NCBI GenBank assembly: GCA_963804055.1
Contig: CAWDOU010000001.1
Coordinates: 744,001 to 808,000 of the forward strand
Length of the DNA: 64,000 nucleotides
Origin: Bog-473 sp963804055
Lineage (GTDB): Bacteria; Actinomycetota; Acidimicrobiia; Acidimicrobiales; RAAP-2
Direction of reading: 5' to 3'
Positions 16,276 to 29,519 of this stretch are shown piece after piece (position 1 is the first letter of the stretch; each line of letters opens with the position of its first letter). Below the pieces are notes generated by a model. It was not told where the DNA came from, searched no databases, and saw nothing but the letters and a program-made list of their open reading frames with translations. A program made the translations under genes and the position numbers.

Positions 16276-16896
16276 CTGCGCCGCCCCTTTGCCCGGTCCG
16301 AGCACCGGGGGACACCGGCGGACCTGCTCGTCGTCGGGCTGGGCAACCCCGGATCGGAATTCGCCGGGAGCCTGCACAACGCGGGATCCGACACGGTGGA
16401 GCTCCTGGCGCAGCGTCACGGCGCGTCCCTGCGGGCCGAGAAGGGCGTCCAGGCGCGCGCCGCGGTGGTCACGCTGGCGGGCCGCCGGGTCGCGCTGGCC
16501 GTCCCGACCACGTACATGAACGACTCGGGCGCGTCGGTCCGCTCGCTGGCGACGCGTTTCGGGATCGACCGTCCGGCGTCCATCGTGATCGTCCACGACG
16601 AGCTCGACCTCCCGCCCGGGACGGTGCGCCTGAAGGCGGGCGGCGGGCTGGCCGGCCACAACGGGCTGCGCTCGGTGCAGTCGCACCTCCACTCGGCCGA
16701 CTTCCTCCGGGTCCGCATCGGGGTGGGCAAGCCGCCGAGCGCGCAGCAGGGCGCGGCGCACGTGCTGCGCCGGCCGCCCAAGGCGGTGCGTGAGCTGCTG
16801 GCCGGGTCGGTCGAGACGGCGGCCGATGCCGTCGAGCGCATCGCGGCCGACGGGATGGACGCCGCCGTGCAGTGGTGTCACTCGCTGCCCACCTGA
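16276..16896 (+). CDS. pth: Peptidyl-tRNA hydrolase, non-standard start
   Basis: The enzyme releases peptidyl-tRNA stranded by abortive translation. GLGNPGSEF opens the fold, the catalytic His is in LHNAG, TTYMNDSGASVRSL and IVHDELDLPPGTVRLKAGGG are signatures, and GHNGLRS and VRIGVGKPP complete it. No ATG, GTG or TTG lies in frame between the rplY TAG and the conserved GLGNPG. I place the start at CTG 16276, 3 nt after the rplY stop and with GAAGAGGG as a possible Shine-Dalgarno (206 aa). CTG 16324 would give 190 aa. Readthrough or an undetected base error are alternatives. Confidence 0.85.
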   Translation: MRRPFARSEHRGTPADLLVVGLGNPGSEFAGSLHNAGSDTVELLAQRHGASLRAEKGVQARAAVVTLAGRRVALAVPTTYMNDSGASVRSLATRFGIDRPASIVIVHDELDLPPGTVRLKAGGGLAGHNGLRSVQSHLHSADFLRVRIGVGKPPSAQQGAAHVLRRPPKAVRELLAGSVETAADAVERIAADGMDAAVQWCHSLPT

Positions 16897-16898
16897 TC

Positions 16899-20492
<3,594 letters not shown>

Positions 20493-20504
20493 AGTGCGCG
20501 GCGC

Positions 20505-21689
20505 GTGAAGCGACTCCTCGTCCTCCTCATCGTCATGGCCGGCGGCGTCGCCGCGGCGGCGTTCCTCATCCCCTCCGACGCGGCGACCGTCGACGGGACG
20601 GGCATCAGCCAGGACACCCTGCACTCCGACGTCAACGCCATCGCCAGCAGCGCGTACTACCAGTGCTACCTGAACTCCCAGGAGTACATCTCCTCGCAGG
20701 GGACCGAGGAGCTGCCGCCCGTCGTCGGAGCCGGCACGGGCCAGTCCGCCGGGGACCACCCGACCGCCACGTCCGCCTTCACGGCCAGCTACCTCTCGAC
20801 CGAGATCGGCCATCAGCTCATCTCCCAGGTGGCCGACGAGCGGCACATCACCGTCACCCCCGCCCAGCTGGTGACCGCCCGCGCCGACCTGACCAACCAG
20901 ATCAGCGGCGTCATGACCGAGATCCTCCAGACCCAGCAAGGTCAGGACGTGACCTACGGCTGCAGCCTCACCGGCCAGCCGTTGACCGGGAAGCAGGTGC
21001 TCGACTCCATGCCGGCCTCCTTCGTCGACGCGCAGGTGCAGTTCGTGGCCACGGCGACGGTGCTGCAGGAGGACCTGTCCGGCGTCGGCTCCAGTGACGC
21101 CGACCTGGAGAACTACTTCACGGCACACCGGGCGCAGTTCGACACGGTCTGCCTCACCGCGGCCGGCTTCTCGAGCGAGACCGCCGCCCAGGAGGCGGCG
21201 GCGCAGGTCGCCTTCGGCACGCCGTTCGCCACGGTGGCGGCGTCGGCCAACGGCGGGCCGCAGGGCTGCCACCTCCTGCCCCAGTTCGAAGCGGAGCTCC
21301 CCTCCGATGCCGGCCTCGGCACGCTGGCGACCGGCACGGTCTCGGGCCCGATCAACCTGAACAGCACCTACGCGTTGGTGGAGATCACCAAGCGGACGCC
21401 GTCGTCGTTCAGCCAAGCGAAGGCGGCCGTGGCCAACGCCGTGCAGCAGAAAGGCTCCGGCGCGATTCAAAAAGCGCTCACCGCCGACGAGCGCCGGGCC
21501 TCGGTCAGCGTGAACCCGCAGTACGGCGTGTGGGCGTCCGTGAATGCATCGGTGCTCACGCCGCTCACGCCGGACCCGACCGACGTGCTGAACGTGTCGG
21601 CGAACGAGGGCCGCACCGCCCCCGCGTCGGTGTCCGGTGCCGCGTCGTCGGGCGCGGGCCTGGGCTCGTCCTCCCCGTCCAGCGGCTGA
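20505..21689 (+). CDS. Exported SurA/PpiC-like foldase
   Basis: The product is 394 residues. Residues 1-22 are a signal or anchor segment (LLVLLIVMAGGVAAAAFLI). The body resembles the SurA N-terminal chaperone domain (VDGTGISQDTLHSDV, ITVTPAQLVTARADLTNQI). A degenerate parvulin-type segment follows near FDTVCLTAAGFSS, FGTPFATVAAS and LGTLATGTVSGPI. The tail is Ser/Ala-rich. Such proteins help exported proteins fold. Four or more Cys could form disulfides outside the membrane. It follows mfd by 12 nt and precedes mazG by 2 nt; a position between mfd and mazG is common for this family. Confidence 0.78.
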   Translation: MKRLLVLLIVMAGGVAAAAFLIPSDAATVDGTGISQDTLHSDVNAIASSAYYQCYLNSQEYISSQGTEELPPVVGAGTGQSAGDHPTATSAFTASYLSTEIGHQLISQVADERHITVTPAQLVTARADLTNQISGVMTEILQTQQGQDVTYGCSLTGQPLTGKQVLDSMPASFVDAQVQFVATATVLQEDLSGVGSSDADLENYFTAHRAQFDTVCLTAAGFSSETAAQEAAAQVAFGTPFATVAASANGGPQGCHLLPQFEAELPSDAGLGTLATGTVSGPINLNSTYALVEITKRTPSSFSQAKAAVANAVQQKGSGAIQKALTADERRASVSVNPQYGVWASVNASVLTPLTPDPTDVLNVSANEGRTAPASVSGAASSGAGLGSSSPSSG

Positions 21690-21691
21690 GC

Positions 21692-23164
21692 GTGCCGCCG
21701 CTCCACCCCCACATCACGGTGGTGGGCCTCGGGCCGGCCGGGCCCGATCTGGTGGGGAACAACGTGGCTGCGCTGCTGGCGGCCGCCCCGGGGCGCGCCT
21801 ACCTCCGCACGGCGCTCCACCCGGCGGCCGCCGCCTTCGGCGACCTCCCCGCCTTCGATCACCTCTACGAGTCGGCGGCGACGTTCGACGACGTCTACGC
21901 CGGGATCGTGGAGGCGCTGGTGACGGCCGCGTTCGATGCCGCGCCCGGGGGGGTGGTGTACGCCGTGCCCGGATCGCCGTTGGTGGCGGAACGCACGGTC
22001 GACCTGTTGCGGGCCGACGGCCGGGTCGCGGTGACGGTGGTCCCCGCACTCTCCTTCCTCGACCTGGCCTGGGCCGCCCTCGGGGTCGACCCGCTCGACG
22101 CCGGGGTGCGGTTGGTCGACGCCGGCGAGGCCGGATCCGTACTGGCCGACGAGGGCGGGCCGTTCCTGGTGGCGCAGTGCTGGTCCCGCCACCTGCTCTC
22201 CGAGGTGAAGCTGGCCGTGCCCGACGAGGACGGCCGGGAGCTGCCCCGGCCGGTGCTCCTGCACCACCTCGGACTCGACGACGAGGTGGTCGTGACCGTC
22301 GACTGGTGGGACCTCGACCGCACGGTGGAGCCCGACCATCTCACCTCTGCCTACATCCCCGCCGTGGACGCATCCGGCGGCCCGTCCGCCGGCAGCGAGA
22401 TGGCACGGCTCGTCGCCCTCATGGACACCCTGCGCCAGAGCTGCCCGTGGGACGCCGCCCAGACGCACGCATCGCTCATGCCCCACCTCGTCGAGGAGAG
22501 CTACGAGGTCCTGGACGCGCTGGCCGGGCTCAGCGAGGGTGGCGGGGCCGATCCCGGCGCTGACGCCTTTGACGCCGCGGCCTACGCGCATCTGCAAGAG
22601 GAGTTGGGGGACCTGCTCTTCCAGATCGTCTTCCATGCCCGCCTGGCGAGCGAGGCCGGGCAGTTCGACCTGGCCGACGTGGCGCTGGGTGTGCACGACA
22701 AGCTGGTGCACCGGCACCCCCATGTGTTCGGTGACGTCGACGCCGACACGCCCGCGCAGGTCGTCACCAACTGGGAGGCGATCAAGAAGAGCGAGAAGGG
22801 CCGCAGCAGTGTCACCGAGGGCATCCCGGCCGGCCTGCCCGCGCTGATGTTGACCACCAAGCTGGCGCGCAAGGCGCGTTCCGTCGGCCTCGAACCGGAC
22901 CGTGGGAGTGCCGAACAGGCGGCCGTGACACTGGCCGCACTCACCCGGCGCGCCGGGGAGGCCGATCCGCAGGCGGACGACCCGCTGACCGGTGACGGAG
23001 GGGACGTGCAGGCTGCCGTGGGCGACCTCCTCTATGCCGTGGCAACGTTGGCCCAGCGGCTCGGCGTCGACGCCGAACAGGCGCTGCGCGAGCGCGCGCT
23101 GACCTTGCGCGCGGACATCCTCGCAGCAGAGGGCGTCCCCGAAGACCAGGTGGGCAACCGCTAA
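21692..23164 (+). CDS. mazG: MazG nucleotide pyrophosphohydrolase with N-terminal methylase-like domain
   Basis: The product is 490 residues. About residues 1-220 resemble a tetrapyrrole-methylase domain (ITVVGLGPAGPDLV, YAVPGSPLVAERTVDLL, VTVVPALSFLDLAW), as in YabN-type fusions. The rest is a tandem MazG unit: SCPWDAAQTHASLMPHLVEESYEVLDAL with the EExxE helix, and QEELGDLLFQIVFHA with ExxD. MazG hydrolyses (d)NTPs to monophosphates and cleans the nucleotide pool. GTG 21692 lies 2 nt after the previous stop. The stop codon TAA is part of the TAACGT box likely to drive eno. Confidence 0.88.
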   Translation: MPPLHPHITVVGLGPAGPDLVGNNVAALLAAAPGRAYLRTALHPAAAAFGDLPAFDHLYESAATFDDVYAGIVEALVTAAFDAAPGGVVYAVPGSPLVAERTVDLLRADGRVAVTVVPALSFLDLAWAALGVDPLDAGVRLVDAGEAGSVLADEGGPFLVAQCWSRHLLSEVKLAVPDEDGRELPRPVLLHHLGLDDEVVVTVDWWDLDRTVEPDHLTSAYIPAVDASGGPSAGSEMARLVALMDTLRQSCPWDAAQTHASLMPHLVEESYEVLDALAGLSEGGGADPGADAFDAAAYAHLQEELGDLLFQIVFHARLASEAGQFDLADVALGVHDKLVHRHPHVFGDVDADTPAQVVTNWEAIKKSEKGRSSVTEGIPAGLPALMLTTKLARKARSVGLEPDRGSAEQAAVTLAALTRRAGEADPQADDPLTGDGGDVQAAVGDLLYAVATLAQRLGVDAEQALRERALTLRADILAAEGVPEDQVGNR

Positions 23165-23213
23165 CGTTGTGCCCCGGGTGTCCCACCAGGGGAGACGCCC
23201 AAGGAGAGATGTC
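23162..23213 (+). promoter_or_regulatory. Promoter and leader of eno
   Basis: A TAACGT -10 box (23162-23167) overlaps the mazG stop. AAGGAG (23201-23206) is 7 nt before GTG 23214 and decides that start; an ATG at 23209 opens only ATG-TCG-stop. Confidence 0.4.
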
Positions 23214-24501
<1,288 letters not shown>

Positions 24502-24515
<14 letters not shown>

Positions 24516-25089
24516 GCGCAAGGGGCCACGTCGACCGCGGCCGGCGCGGAACCACACGGCCAAGAAGGTCAACGCCAAAGGGTCGATCGGACGGGCCCGT
24601 CTCGCCTTCGTGGGGGCGATCGTGGCCTCGGCCGTCGTCCTCTTCGCCTGGTTCCCCGCCGGCTCCCTGTTGAGCCAGCGCACCGACCTGCACGGGACCG
24701 AGGCGGAGCTCAACGCGTTGCATGCGCAGGATTCCGCCCTGGCCCAGGAGAACAAGAACCTCAGCGATGCGGGCGAGATCGGGCGCATCGCCCGCGAGCA
24801 GTACCAGCTGGTGAGCCCGGGCCAGCAGGCCTACGAGGTGCTGCCACCCTCGGGCGCCACCGCCGCCGGCACCCCCTACGCGGGCGACCCCGGATCTGAC
24901 GGCCCTGTCACGCCGTCGGCGACACAGGAGCTCCCGCCGGGCGGCGTGACCACCACGACGACCACGGACCCGGGTGCAGCGCCCACCGCGTCGCACGCGC
25001 CGGCGGCAGCCACGCAGGGGGCCTCCACGTCGACCTCATCGGGGGGATTCGTCTCGCGCGTGGTGCACGCTCTCGAATTCTGGCGTTGA
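24502..25089 (+). CDS. FtsB/DivIC-like septum formation initiator
   Basis: The product is 195 residues, a bitopic membrane protein. A basic cytoplasmic N-terminus (residues 1-33) leads to one helix (AFVGAIVASAVVLFAWFPA). A short coiled coil follows (about 60-90; LHGTEAELNALHAQDSALAQENKNL), then IGRIAREQYQLVSPGQQAYEVLPP, the conserved end of the DivIC/FtsB fold. The tail is a Thr/Ala/Pro-rich extracellular linker. It would act in the division complex with FtsL and FtsQ. The location just after eno is conserved in actinobacteria. Confidence 0.85.
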
Positions 25090-25575
25090 GCCCGCAGGGG
25101 GACGCCCGGGCGGTGGAGCCGGGTGCCGACGACGTGGACGCGGTGGCGCACATGCTCGGACGAGACCCGGGCGGCGCCTTCACTGTCGCGGTGCGCGGCG
25201 AGGGGGGCCGACCGCTCGTCATCGCCAACGACCCCTTCCTGCGGGACGGGACACCCATGCCGACGCGGTACTGGCTGGTGGATCCCGAGCTGCGGGCCCG
25301 TGTCGGCCGGGTGGAGGCGGCCGGGGGCGTGCGCGAGGCCGCGCGCGAGGTCGACGAGGAGGCCCTGGCCGACGGCCACCGGCGCTATGCGGCCGAGCGC
25401 GACGCGCTCGATTCCCGACGGGTGGACGGGACCCCGCCCGAGCGGGGGAGTGGGTGGCACGCGCCAGGGGGTCAAGTGCCTTCATGCCCACCTGGCCTGG
25501 TGGTTGGCCGGCGGCGACGACGTCGTCGGGGCGTGGGTGGCGGCCCGGCTGAATCTGACCCGCCCGGAGACCTGA
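25086..25575 (+). CDS. DUF501 family protein, split by +1 frameshift
   Basis: Two frames together make one DUF501 protein. The first frame, from TTG 25086 (TTGA overlap with the previous stop), gives VDAVAHMLGRDPGGAFTVAV, PLVIANDPFLRDGTPMPTRYWLVDP and EVDEEALADGHRRYAAERD. The second frame then gives GGVGGTRQGVKCLHAHLAWW and LAGGDDVVGAWVA up to 25575. The switch falls in G5 at 25444-25448. Removing one G joins the parts. Without that, the first frame continues with a low-complexity Gly/Arg/Pro tail to 25592. This is either a base-calling error or a broken gene. The position between ftsB/divIC and ppx is the usual one. Function is unknown. Confidence 0.7.
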
Positions 25576-25603
25576 GCGCGCCCGCTCTGTGATACTCCTC
25601 GGC

Positions 25604-26557
25604 GTGAACGACGCCGGGGCTGTCGCTGCGATCGATTGCGGGACGAACTCCACGCGCCTGCTCGTGGTGGGTCCCGCCGGTGACGTCCGGGCCCGGGAGA
25701 TGACCATCACCCGGCTCGGTCAGGGGGTCGACGCCACCCGCCGGCTGCGGGCCGAGGCGATGGAGCGCACGTTCGCCGCCCTGCGCGCCTACCGCGCCGT
25801 CATGGATGCGGAGGGTGTGGTCCGGGCGCGCCTGGTGGCCACCTCGGCCGTCCGGGATGCCGCCAACGGGGAGGCCTTCCTCCTCCCTGCGGCCGAGATC
25901 GTCGGCGCGCCGGCCGAACTGCTCTCGGGAAAGGAGGAGGGGCAGCTGTCCTATGCCGGCGCCACCGCCGATCTGCCGCCGGGCGGCGGCGACGTCGTCG
26001 TCCTCGACATCGGTGGGGGTTCCACCGAGATCGTGACCAAGGTCGCGGGTGAGATCCGGGCCGTCTCCCTCGACATCGGCTGCGTCCGGCTGACGGAGCG
26101 CTACCTGCACGACGATCCACCGGCCACGGCCGAGATCGCCGCGGCTGTGCATGCCATCGGGTCGGAGCTCGACCGCGCCGTCGAGGCGATCCCGCTCTTG
26201 GGTGACACCGGCACGGCCCGGCGACTGGTCGGGCTCGCCGGGACCGTCTCGACGCTGGCCAGCCTGGAAGAGGGGCTGGCAGACTACGACCGGAGCAGGA
26301 TCCATCACGCGGTGTTGACGGCACAGATGGTCGGGCGCTGGTGCGAGGTCCTGGGAGCCGAACCGCTGCGTGAACGGGCGCGTCGACCCGGCCTGCCGTC
26401 GGGGCGCCTCGACGTGATCTTCGGCGGCGCACTGGTCTTGCGGGAGGTCATGGCCCGTCTCGCCCAGGACGAATGCATCGTCTCGGAGTCCGACATCCTG
26501 GACGGTCTCATCATGTCCATGCGGCCCTCCGGTGCGACGTCCGCCCTGACGTCCTAG
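25604..26557 (+). CDS. Ppx/GppA family exopolyphosphatase
   Basis: The product is 317 residues of the actin-like ASKHA fold. The first phosphate loop is VAAIDCGTNSTRLLVV, then LVATSAVRDAANGEAF, the catalytic Glu region AELLSGKEEGQLSYAG, and the second loop VVLDIGGGSTEIV; GLAGTVSTLASL is also a family motif. It degrades polyphosphate or pppGpp. It is the short form, without the C-terminal HD domain. GTG 25604 follows GATACT by 7 nt; a start 15 nt earlier is possible. It converges on the next gene with a 4-nt overlap. Confidence 0.88.
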   Translation: MNDAGAVAAIDCGTNSTRLLVVGPAGDVRAREMTITRLGQGVDATRRLRAEAMERTFAALRAYRAVMDAEGVVRARLVATSAVRDAANGEAFLLPAAEIVGAPAELLSGKEEGQLSYAGATADLPPGGGDVVVLDIGGGSTEIVTKVAGEIRAVSLDIGCVRLTERYLHDDPPATAEIAAAVHAIGSELDRAVEAIPLLGDTGTARRLVGLAGTVSTLASLEEGLADYDRSRIHHAVLTAQMVGRWCEVLGAEPLRERARRPGLPSGRLDVIFGGALVLREVMARLAQDECIVSESDILDGLIMSMRPSGATSALTS

Positions 26558-28629
26558 GGGACCCCCAAATCGGCCATCGACTCGTCGACGCGCCGCCGGA
26601 ACGCCTCAGCCGAGTAGAGGCTGCTGCGCTCGAAGAGCAACTCGCTCAAGGCCGACGATCCGGCTCGGTCGTGCAAGAGGCCCGAGACCGTCGTCGCGCA
26701 TTCCTCCACGGTCGAGAAGACCGTGGAGAGGCCGAGTGAACGGACGACCTCTGCCGGGCCGGCCTGCCCATAGACGACCGGGATGCAGCCGAAACTGGCG
26801 GCCTCCACCGGCGTGATCCCGAAGTGTTCGAGGGTCTCGGGGAACTCGTCGGGATCCACCCCGTAGCCGGCGGCGTGGATCAGTACCGCCGATCGTCCGT
26901 AGAGTGCCGCCAGGTCCTGGCGGCTGACGTTGGGGTAGAAGCGACAGCGCAGCCCCTTGGCCGTGCGTTGCAGCTCGTGGAACCGTTCCCGGCCTTCGGC
27001 GCTCGGGTGGATGGAGCCGGCCAGGGCCAGCTCCATGTCGTCCCTCCCGCCCCGGACGAGCTCTCGAAACGCTTCGATCACCACGTCCTGGCGCTTGTTG
27101 TGCCCTCCGGCGAAGAAGCGCCCGACGCTCAGGATCGTTCTCCGGTCCGCCCAGGGAAGTCCCCTTGTCGCGCCCGACCACGTGGCTGGAGGTGCGATCA
27201 CCCTGATCGGCGGGCAGTCGAGCCCGTAGTGCCGTGCGAGACCATTGACATGGTGACGCACGAAGTCCGAGTACACCCATACCTCGTCGTATTCGCCCAG
27301 CCAGGCGGCCCGTTTCTCGACCTCGGCATCGGGCATCCAGAACGGAAACTGGAGCTGGTAGACGCTGCGGTGCCCGAAGGCGCGAGTCGGGGGGATGATG
27401 GAATTGCCGAGTACGACGGCAAACCGGCAGCGCACGGGATCCACCTCGGCGAAGGGCAGGGGCGTCCCAACCACGTGCTCGAACCCGAACGTGGTGGCCA
27501 GCTGGCGCATCCGCAGCGCGCTGTAGCGCTGCGGCGTGCTGAAGATGACGTTCTCGACACCCACGCGCTCCGAGAGATGGGCCGCCAATTCGAACATCAC
27601 GCGCTCACCGCCGCCGGGCACCAAGGGATAGGGGGAGAAGAGCACGAACTGGGGGAGAGCGGTGCGGGCCGGCGGACCGAGCAGGAGCTCGAGATCCGTG
27701 CCGCTGACTTCGTCCCTTTCGGCGCGGGCGGTGTGGTCGAGATCGGCCAGGTGACGGGTTTGGCGCTCTTCGAGCCAGTCCCCCCACTTCTCGACGAATC
27801 TGGCCCGATTGATCTCCGAGATGTTCTGCAGCTGCAGCGCTCGGTCCGATGTCGTCTTGCTCTCGATGTGCACGACGCGGGCGGCGGGATTGACCTTGAC
27901 CTTGCCGCACTGTGTCCAGAGCTTCAGGCAGAGGTCGACGTCCTCGTAGTACGCGGGCTCCCATTCGAACCCGAAACCGCCGACCTTCACGAAGTCGGCC
28001 CGTCGCATCATCAGGCAGGCGGCTGAGCAGAAGTCGACGGTGCACGCCGTATCGAAGTGATCCGGTCCCCAGACGCTGCCCTTGCCCACCTGCACGATGT
28101 CCCCCGTCGGCAGGGCGACGCTTCCGACCTCCTGTATGCGTCCGTCGGGATAGAGAAACATCGGGCCGACGGCAGCCACCGTGGGGTCAGCCCGCATGCA
28201 GTCTGCAAGGGCCTCGATCCATCCGGGCTCCACGAACGCGTCATTGTTCAGAAACACGATGTAGTCGCCATGGGCAAACCCGGCCCCGATGTTGTTGCCT
28301 TCACTGAAGAACCGGTTGATGCCGACCTCGACCAGTACGAAATCGCTCCGGCGACGCCGGGCGCGCAGGATGGCCACGTCTTCGGGAATGGACCCGTTGT
28401 CGACGACGATGATTTCCCGGATGAGCGGGCTCCGCGCCAGCTCGAGCGCATCGAGGCACTCGAGCGTCGTGTCGGCGTGGTTGTAGTTGAGAATGATGAC
28501 CGAGACGTTGCGGTCGAAGTGATCAGGCGGTGCAGCCAAGTGCGCGTCCGGACGAACGATCGGGCTCAGTTTGTCGGCCGCTGCTTCAGGAGCCTCGAGA
28601 GGAGCCGAACCGGGCGGGTGAGGCGCCAT
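26554..28629 (-). CDS. Fused GT2-GT4 glycosyltransferase
   Basis: The product is 691 residues. About residues 40-285 are a GT2 domain: VSVIILNYNHADTTLECLDA, IIVVDNGSIPEDV, the metal-binding DYIVFLNNDAFVEPGW and FEWEPAYYEDVDLCLKL. About residues 320-691 are a GT4 domain: FVLFSPYPLVPGGGERVMFE, ILSVGRFFAGGHNKRQDVVI, LALAGSIHP and a C-terminal EHFGITPVEAASFGCIPV with the GT4 E-x7-E site. It probably adds two sugars in turn to a surface glycan. The start overlaps the upstream coiled-coil gene by 64 nt. Confidence 0.85.
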   Translation of the reverse strand: MAPHPPGSAPLEAPEAAADKLSPIVRPDAHLAAPPDHFDRNVSVIILNYNHADTTLECLDALELARSPLIREIIVVDNGSIPEDVAILRARRRRSDFVLVEVGINRFFSEGNNIGAGFAHGDYIVFLNNDAFVEPGWIEALADCMRADPTVAAVGPMFLYPDGRIQEVGSVALPTGDIVQVGKGSVWGPDHFDTACTVDFCSAACLMMRRADFVKVGGFGFEWEPAYYEDVDLCLKLWTQCGKVKVNPAARVVHIESKTTSDRALQLQNISEINRARFVEKWGDWLEERQTRHLADLDHTARAERDEVSGTDLELLLGPPARTALPQFVLFSPYPLVPGGGERVMFELAAHLSERVGVENVIFSTPQRYSALRMRQLATTFGFEHVVGTPLPFAEVDPVRCRFAVVLGNSIIPPTRAFGHRSVYQLQFPFWMPDAEVEKRAAWLGEYDEVWVYSDFVRHHVNGLARHYGLDCPPIRVIAPPATWSGATRGLPWADRRTILSVGRFFAGGHNKRQDVVIEAFRELVRGGRDDMELALAGSIHPSAEGRERFHELQRTAKGLRCRFYPNVSRQDLAALYGRSAVLIHAAGYGVDPDEFPETLEHFGITPVEAASFGCIPVVYGQAGPAEVVRSLGLSTVFSTVEECATTVSGLLHDRAGSSALSELLFERSSLYSAEAFRRRVDESMADLGVP

Positions 28630-29201
28630 GAGTTCGAGGCATAGATGTCGTCGATGATGCTCTGCGCGATCGCGGCCTTCTGCGCGTAGGCCAAGACCTT
28701 CTGCTCCTCCTGCTGGCGCAGGGCCTCCTTCTCCGCCAATTCGACGGTGAAGCGGGCGGCGGACGTCGAGATCTTGGCTGAGAGCACGTCGACGCGGTCC
28801 AAGAAGTCCTGCAGCATTTGCTGGCGTTCCACCCTGGCCCGTTCCGTCTCCAGTGCGAGCTGCTCGCGGGCGTCTGCCGCGTCGACCGCCAGGCGATCCG
28901 TGAGTTCCCGATACGCCGTCACGGCGGCCAAGAAGGCTTCGCGTTCCGCACGCTGCCGTTCCAACAGGCCCGTCACGACTGCCCGCAGTGCCAACGGTGA
29001 CATCGTCTCGTCGTTGAGCTCCTCCGCTGCGGCGAGCGGCTCGGTCAGGACTGCGACGAGGCTCCGCACCTCGACCGGCTCACCGTCGAGGATCAGCCCG
29101 AACTCCGAGTCCTCATCCGCAGAGGCCTCTTCGTCCACCGGGGCGTCCAGCTCGTTCGCCGGTGGCTCTGGTCCGCCGAACATCTGTGCTGGGGGGCTCA
29201 T
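28566..29201 (-). CDS. Coiled-coil protein linked to glycosyltransferase
   Basis: The product is 211 residues from ATG 29201. An acidic, disordered N-terminus (about 1-60) precedes a long helical region (about 75-185) rich in Ala, Glu, Arg and Gln with heptad-like spacing. The end reads IDDIYASNSWRLTRPVRLLS; SxSWRLTxPLR is a segment I know from the C-terminal ends of many surface glycosyltransferases. It may scaffold the GT2-GT4 enzyme whose gene it overlaps by 64 nt. No signal peptide or membrane helix is seen. Confidence 0.65.
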   Translation of the reverse strand: MSPPAQMFGGPEPPANELDAPVDEEASADEDSEFGLILDGEPVEVRSLVAVLTEPLAAAEELNDETMSPLALRAVVTGLLERQRAEREAFLAAVTAYRELTDRLAVDAADAREQLALETERARVERQQMLQDFLDRVDVLSAKISTSAARFTVELAEKEALRQQEEQKVLAYAQKAAIAQSIIDDIYASNSWRLTRPVRLLSRLLKQRPTN

Positions 29202-29519
29202 GGGGTCACTCGAAAGATGAAATGCACTCTGACCTGGGTTTCTTCCAATTGCTGTACGCCACTTCGCGTGCCGAGGCCGAGTGGAGACCGCTTGGTACAA
29301 CCAGCCTCAGCTTAGCCCCAAGGACAGACGGGACCCCGGAACGCAGAGCTCGCGGTTCCCGCTTCGAGGGGCGATCCCGCGGCTGCGGACCGCTCGCAGG
29401 TGCAGCCGGACCGGACGCAAGGCCCTCCACGCGACAAGCGTCGCTGAGCCTCTTTCACCTCGTACGCCACTGCCTCGCCGGCACCGGGCCGAGACGATGC
29501 CGCAGTAGCCTGACGACCC
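29202..29519. other. 318-bp divergent intergenic region
   Basis: This lies between the minus-strand coiled-coil gene and the plus-strand GT-C-like gene. The right end carries TAGCCT 8 nt before GTG 29520. I see no convincing box or Shine-Dalgarno for ATG 29201 and no RNA gene or coding potential. Confidence 0.4.
29506..29511 (+). promoter_or_regulatory. TANNNT -10 box for leaderless GT-C-like gene
   Basis: TAGCCT is followed by 8 nt and then GTG 29520. Confidence 0.45.
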
